Position numbers and translations under genes: made by a program. The notes below the pieces were generated by a model. That model was not told the origin of the DNA, did no database searches, and was given only the letters and a program-made list of their open reading frames with translations. Below, piece after piece: positions 58,725 to 64,000 of a stretch of 64,000 nucleotides of DNA. Origin of the DNA: Cocos nucifera (taxonomy: Eukaryota > Streptophyta > Magnoliopsida > Arecales > Arecaceae). The stretch covers positions 85,932 to 149,931 of the forward strand of contig QRFJ01003323.1 in NCBI GenBank assembly GCA_006176705.1, given 5' to 3'. Numbering within the stretch: position 1 is the stretch's first letter; every line of letters starts with the position of its first letter.

Positions 58725-59284
58725 TCAACTCGGCCAAGGAATTTTGAAGTTTATGCATGTGGTAATTCATGATGAATTGCCCATATGCATCAGTCAAGGA
58801 TTGCAGAATAATATCATTCTGCAAGTCCAAGTCCAACTTCACACCGAGCTTCTCAAGCTCTTCCATGTCCTTGATCATTGTCAGACAGTGATCTTGGACT
58901 GACTGCCCATCACGCATCTTAGCCTTAAAAAGTCATTTCGTGACTTGATATTTGGCTGCGCGACTCTGTTCACCAAACATCTCCTGCAGGTGAGCCAACA
59001 TTTGGCGAGCAGTCCCGATATCTTCATGTTGGCGCTGGAGCTCATCAGACATCGAGCCCAACATGTAGTATCTGGCCTTATTGTCTTCGTCAATCCATTT
59101 TTCCAGAGACGCTCTCTGTTCAGTGGATGGACGAGCTGGTAAGGTGGGAGGGTCCTGGTCCAAAACATGTGTTAACTTCTCTGAACCCAAAACAATTTTG
59201 TAGTTCCTGAGCCAATCTTTATAATTGGGTCCAGTCAGTCTATGTGTGTCTAGGATACGTGCCAAGTGGGTTGGACGCAGACAT
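58702..59284 (-). pseudogene. gag: B2 gag, N-terminal part
   Basis: The ATG at 59284 has the same context as B1's start, but an extra base at about 59264-59268 puts it out of frame; the remaining gag reads ARILDTHRLTGPNYKDWLRN from 59265. The stretch 58933-59265 ends at TGA (58930-58932), the position also mutated in B1. Translation of the same frame continues as LFKAKMRDGQSVQDHCLTMIKD to 58702, then shifts by one base into the 528-codon stretch. The N-terminal region carries the MLGSMSDELQRQHED and HLQEMFGEQSRAAKYQVTK motifs. Confidence 0.85.
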
Positions 59285-61182
59285 TTTCCTGTAGAGAGTC
59301 AAAGATTCTAGTTAGATACTGTAATTTTGACTTGACCAATTTGTTTAGGGATTTTATTTTTAAACAAATTAGCTCCCACTATTTTCTCGGATCCCTACAC
59401 TCCCTCTGTAGAGATGCAAAAATCTCCGCGATTGATGATTTCTAGTGGGTGGTGCGGTCTCACCAACTGACTCATCACCTCACCTAACAGTTATTGGTGA
59501 TGGGTTAGCCAATGAGTGAACAACTCTTGTTCAATGATTCTCTAATCATGGTGCACCCAAACTTGGTCTCTAATTCATGAATCTCACCGTATCCGGAATA
59601 TTGATCCACTCCTTAGTTAAGTCAGACCCACCATTTGCATAGACTGGGTTCCTAATTGAGTCTCTCACCGTATCCGGAATATTGAGCCCAACTCATCCTC
59701 CAGCCCATAGCATCCAATGCCTAATAGACATGGTTGCATCTTCCCGGTGCAACTGAGCCACTGTATCCAGCCGAGAACAATCAACCCCGGGAAGGGCCCG
59801 CACATCTACAATGGTGGAAGACCTCAGACTTAATCTTTTCTTAGGGAGAATTGATTCAGGTCTCATTAAACTAGACTTGGCTTAGTCATAACAATTATGA
59901 CTAACCTAGTGGCATGGGTTCAGCTCGGATTATTGACCACCTCAGATCAGAACTGTGTCAACAGATATGGCCAGGTAAGTGAGACCGGTGGAAGGAATAT
60001 GCCGTTAACTCGCACAAGAACGCATTCAGGTCGAGTAGCTTCCAATTAAAAACCAGTCGGTCGTCTGTGCCAAACTTACCTTAGACACCAAATTGTTGAG
60101 TCAGAACCAATTGGGTTAGCCTACAATCCAGACTCTAACCTCTGAGCCTAATTAGGTCTTGCTTGATCGTGACTCGATCTTGACCCAGACTTAATCCTAT
60201 TAGGCTGGTCAATTTAAGCATTGTTGATCCCATCTAACCAACTCTTGATTCGGTTTGATCAACCGCTTAGACCTAATTGAGCTACCCAAGCCCGAACCCA
60301 GTATTATGAATATGTCTTAGATCTGAAATTCTCAATTTTAGACCTAATTAATATTCCATAAACTTAATTCTTAATTAAGTTGGGTTCATAAACAAAATAT
60401 GCACAATAAATCCTAGGGTTTCAGGATCTAGGGTTTTGCAGAAAGTAAGTTTTGGGTTTCTGATTAAGGACGAACACGCAGCACCCCTACACGTCATAAG
60501 AACACCCCATCGAATGGGAAGAGAGGGCCTTTAAACCCTTCTTCGTTCTTATGACCGGACGGCCAAGAGGAACGCCTTAATCAGGAACATGTAAATCTAC
60601 AAAACAGTTATAGATCTATATCATATATCTCATATACAAATTTAGATCTAATCAAGGCATATTTTGCATACATCTCATGTATCATAATCATGCATGTTTT
60701 CAGATCTAAATTATCACATAATAATCTAAAAAATTAGATTTAAATTGATCTAATCAAAATAAATTCTAATCTAGACAATTATGTAGAACTATTCTACAAC
60801 TAGTCTAGACATGCATCTATCATATCTCATATGATATTTAAAATTAAATAATTTTTATTTGCTGTTTATCAGATGTTATTATAACACTTATAATATCAGA
60901 AAATAGTAAATAAGAAGATCTAAAATATGATTTAATCAGATTAAATCAAAGACATGCAAAACTATTCTATAGAACTATTCTATTCTAGAACTAGTCATGC
61001 ATATCTTCATGTTCTTAGATCCAAATCATTTAATTTTAATTTTTTCTGATTTCAGATCTGATCACATCTCATGTGACATCTGAAATCACTTATTTTTAAT
61101 TAAAATATTAAAACATCTAATTAATCATTTTATTTTCTAATTAAAATAAAATTAAAATCAGATCTAAACAATTTAGAACCAT
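59285..61182 (-). other. B2 leader with predicted intron
   Basis: No coding capacity. On the minus strand, donor CTAAG|GTAAGT at 60080/60079, branch-like CTAAC at 59315-59311 and acceptor CTACAG|G ending at 59289 define a possible 791-nt intron (59289-60079) ending five bases before the gag ATG. Donor arm 60081-60074 pairs perfectly with 59973-59980, and an inner stem pairs 60062-60058 with 59987-59983. Two copies of a 23-bp segment TCTCACCGTATCCGGAATAT... occur at 59582 and 59663. Confidence 0.6.
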
Positions 61183-61195
61183 GGCTCTGATACCA
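61183..61195 (-). promoter_or_regulatory. B2 primer binding site
   Basis: Minus strand TGGTATCAGAGCC, the complete tRNA-iMet complement, two bases from the LTR. Confidence 0.95.
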
Positions 61196-61782
61196 GTTGA
61201 AGGGAAATCCTGATTTCCCGGTCCAGGTTCGTCCAGATCTGATTAGATCAAGAGATATATTTCAAAAATTTTCTCTTGATCTTAATCAGATCTTGATATG
61301 TTTCAGATCTGATTCTTATTATTTTAATAAATAAAATAAAATAAGATAAATTAAATCAAATTTAATTTACCTGATTTGGGTAATCCTATTACCCTGTAGA
61401 TGATCCTGATTGCAGCGGAAGGTTCTGGATCTTAGCCACGCAAGCGCCTGGCCTCTACCGGTATCCACTCGGGTTGGATCTGGAGATCCTCTTCTTCTCT
61501 ATCACACCTCCAAAAATCAGATCTGGATCTGATCTGGAGGATCTTCAAAACTCTTTTGAAGATCTGCAGTCGTCCTTTTGCAGCAGCGCAGCCTTCTTGC
61601 TTTTGATCGCCTTTCCTTGATCTGAATCGCACCAAACTAAGTCCAAAACACTTTTGGACGTGGAGAGCAAGGGGAGAAGAGAGTATGGCATGGAGAAGGA
61701 GGGGAGAGGCAGCCTTGGACGTGGGAAATCTCTTTCAATAAGACTTTGATTCACTTAGGAATTAGGGTTGGGCGCAGGGTCT

Positions 61783-61790
61783 TATTTATA
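61783..61790 (-). promoter_or_regulatory. B2 promoter TATA box
   Basis: TATAAATA followed by AGACCCTGCGCCC on the minus strand. It is in the intact 5' LTR and so the most likely live promoter in the window, driving leftward transcription through gag-pol. Confidence 0.6.
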
Positions 61791-62096
61791 GACCTCTTGT
61801 GATCCAACTCCTCTTCCTCTCAACCAATCACAACCCTTTGTGAAATCAGATCTAAATCTGATTGGTTGAAAAAGAGACCCCTGGATTCCTCCTTAGAGGG
61901 CGCCTAAGACCAGTCAAACTGGATTCTTAGTAGAACTCTGATTGGAATCCAAAAGGGAGGTGGAGTCCTTGTCCAACAAGGACTCCTAGGCGCCTCCTAC
62001 TTGGGCTCACGCCACCCTTGGCGTGCGCCCTTCTCCTTGCCAGGTTCTGGCAGGGGGACAAGGCCCCCACCAGCTCTCCAATAGGTGCATGACATG

Positions 62097-62166
62097 TGGT
62101 CAAAAGTCAAAGGGTCAATGGTCAACGTTTGACCAGTCAAAGGTAGACTTTTGACCAAAGTCAAAG
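62097..62166 (-). promoter_or_regulatory. W-box cluster in B2 5' LTR
   Basis: Eight TTGAC cores in about 70 bp, all TTGACC or TTGACT counting both strands, about 310 bp upstream of the TATA box. WRKY factors bind TTGACY. This suggests stress-responsive transcription, which is inferred. Confidence 0.55.
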
Positions 62167-63489
62167 AACAAGAAATGGCAGGTGACCAAAAATGGCAGGT
62201 AATGTCTTACAAATAAGACAACCTTATTCTGACTTGGACAACCTCCAGTCAGACCATATGAAGGCCTCTGATTGAGCACAAACTCCTTTGGCTCAGTCAG
62301 GACAACTTATTTATGATAGTAAAAGAAGAACGTTAGGTTCAATCGAGTGCTAGCACGATTTCCTTGAACCTAATTGAATCTCATTCAGATCAATTGAACT
62401 AGATCAGTTCAATTGATGATCACCAGATTCAAACCCTTGTTTGTGTGACCCAGTTAGGTTCAGTTCTGTATGGTAATGGGATATGTCATGATCTCTATCA
62501 TAGACATCATCGAAACTCCTTTCGATGGATCAGAACTCTTCTGATTCGAACAGCTAGAATGATCGATCATCTAAATCATTCTAATTGCTCCCAAAATCCA
62601 CCAGTGACACCTAGCAGTATATGGTGGCAACCCATCAGAGCTGAATGCGAACCTCTTGGTGCAGCTACCTGTGTGATTAAGTTCTTCTATCTTGAGCCCC
62701 GATCAGATTAGGGTTAAGGTGAACTCGTCAAACCCTAGTCTCTGTCATATGATGTAATCATTCGATTCGAGTCCAATGTGAAAATCTAAATAGAAACTCT
62801 TTCTATTATTTCACTCTACCATGGCCATGGGCTTCTGGACTTGATTCTCATGATCATCATAGGGCTGCTCCTCTACCACCGAGGTAGATAGATTCCCATC
62901 TTGATGCAATCCAGTTCCTACAATGAACATGCTATAGCCAACATACACCTCAGGGTTCCATATGGCTAGGAGACCGAGTAATGGTGTAGTCAAACTATAA
63001 CACCCTCAAGGTGAACTGCCGATGCATCTCAGGTCAAAGAACCAGACACACTACTGCAGCATCGAGTCAGTCATTGACGAGAAGGTAGACTCCCTAATGA
63101 CTACTCGAGGTGGTCACGCTCAGTGCCCTCGTTCTCTAACGAGTACCTGTACTCTCGCTCCGGTGTCTCCACACCGTAGACTCAAGACTCATCTACTAAA
63201 GAGAAGCGATTGTACACCAACCTTCCGGATCAATCACCATCCTCGTGATGATCCTATGGTCGGGAGCTGTTTATGAGTTAATAATGATTATTCATGTCTT
63301 AAATTTTCAACTCTTGAAAATATGAATTATCATTACCATTAACTCAAAGGATGTATCACAGACACTAAATACACATGTGTGATAGAAAATAACCCATTTC
63401 ATTAATTATAGTCAAAATTATAATTTTGCCCCTAGAAGTGTATTACAAGTGTCAGCCAATTCTGGCTTCTAGGGCACATATATCTAACA

Positions 63490-64000
63490 TGGTGTTCCTA
63501 GAGGAGTCCATTGGAAGAGAATCCTATTCTCTTCTAGATATATGAGAAACTCACTAGAAAGGTATTCTCTTCCTCGGTCAGATCAAAGAGTTTTAACACT
63601 CTTTCTAATTTGTTTTTCTACTTCACTTCAGAATTGTTTGAATATTCTAAATGAATCCGACTTATGTTTCATCAGATAGACATATCCAAATCTAGATAGA
63701 TCATCTATGAAAGTGATTAAGTAGAGATATCTACCTTTAGTACTAGTACTCATTGGTCCACATACATCAGTATGTACTAGTCCTAAGAGTTTAGTGGCTC
63801 TCTCATCTTTTTCAGTAAAAGGTGACTTAGTCATTTTAACAAGATGATAGGTTTCATAGGTTGGAAGCAATTCACAATCACTAAGTTCAAGGATACCCTC
63901 TTTAGCCAACCTGCTTATCCTGTTCTTGTTTATATGATCCAACCTACAGTGTCATAAATAGATATCTATCATATTATCTAATCTAGGATGTTTGCCAGTT
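63490..64000 (-). pseudogene. pol: A3 integrase, N-terminal core (continuation after B2)
   Basis: Begins with TGGTG, the second half of B2's target duplication, and reads leftward into the TPPGTP motif. It contains VHTDVCGPMSTS with the first Asp, TFIDDLSRFGYVYLMKHKSDS, and near 63575 a degraded second-Asp region (FDLTEEENT, the DRGGEY motif lost). The pre-integrase domain has DHINKNRISRLAKEG and the CX2C pair reduced to YETYHLVK. It runs out of the window. Confidence 0.82.

Larger units (their letters stand above)
53022..63489 (-). mobile_element. B2: youngest Angela-like Ty1/copia element, complete with target duplication
   Basis: 10,468 bp on the minus strand: 5' LTR (right), tRNA-iMet primer site, 1.9 kb leader, gag-pol, polypurine tract and 3' LTR (left). 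It is flanked by TGGTG on both sides (53017-53021 and 63490-63494). About twenty differences, many of them single-base indels, separate the two LTRs, so identity is about 99%. Catalytic motifs of protease, integrase, RT and RNase H are all intact, but one-base shifts and two stops break the polyprotein. Confidence 0.96.
61198..63489 (-). repeat. B2 5' LTR
   Basis: 2292 bp, about 99% identical to the 3' LTR. As the promoter LTR it has TATA at 61783-61790 and the W-box cluster at 62097-62166. TSS and R boundaries are not determined. Confidence 0.95.

Noticed and set aside
61183..61195. Possible tRNA gene at the tRNA-like matches
   Set aside because: Only 12-13 bases complementary to a tRNA 3' end are present, always beside an LTR; these are primer sites, not tRNA genes.

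Overview
This window is plant nuclear DNA made almost entirely of nested Ty1/copia LTR retrotransposons. I find no convincing host gene, tRNA, rRNA or CRISPR array. Two Copia types are present. One has long LTRs of 2.3-2.7 kb, a long leader and an integrase of the kind seen in the Angela/BARE-1 lineage; I name its copies A1, A2, A3, B1, B2, C, D and F. The other is SIRE/Maximus-like, with 1.3 kb LTRs, an AAAAAGGAGG polypurine tract, a very short leader and an extra ORF after pol (E, and the lone LTR G). AT-rich Copia nests of this kind suit a large-genome monocot; a palm is my guess, with low confidence. Lineage names are from memory of conserved motifs, not from a search.

Left nest (1-31170). 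Element C (+) is the host copy. Its 5' LTR survives in two pieces, 11821-12127 and 22331-23548; its decayed gag-pol and complete 3' LTR run to 31170. The SIRE-like LTR G (about 10352-11820) sits in C's 5' LTR, and A1 (+, 1-10351, 5' LTR cut by the window edge) sits in or beside G. A2 (+) also entered C's 5' LTR, at 12128. B1 (-, 12546-19165) then entered A2's LTR, and a later deletion removed B1's 5' end together with about 1.7 kb of A2's LTR. A run of 1000 N (21331-22330) stands where A2's gag, pol and 3' LTR should be.

Right nest (31171-64000). A diverged C-like LTR end (about 31171-31470) and about 185 bp of unassigned DNA lead to D (-, 31655-37000), which is cut in its protease region by E (-, 37001-45683). 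E's 5' LTR is broken and joined to F (+, 45684-48313). A3 (-, from 48314) is inserted in F's 3' LTR. B2 (-, 53022-63489), the youngest and most complete copy, is inserted in A3's integrase gene with a perfect 5-bp target duplication (TGGTG). A3 resumes at 63490 and leaves the window.

Each element had gag, protease, integrase, reverse transcriptase and RNase H, primed by initiator-Met tRNA, but every copy carries stops or frameshifts. The most interesting signals lie outside the proteins. The Angela-type leaders share a splice-donor/branch-point/acceptor set ending just before the gag ATG, with a covarying stem that would pair the donor. The B-family LTR promoter has a dense W-box cluster. B1 and B2 share the same nonsense codons. 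A small inversion inside an LTR hairpin separates B1 from B2. Several leaders and LTRs contain iterated hairpin repeats.
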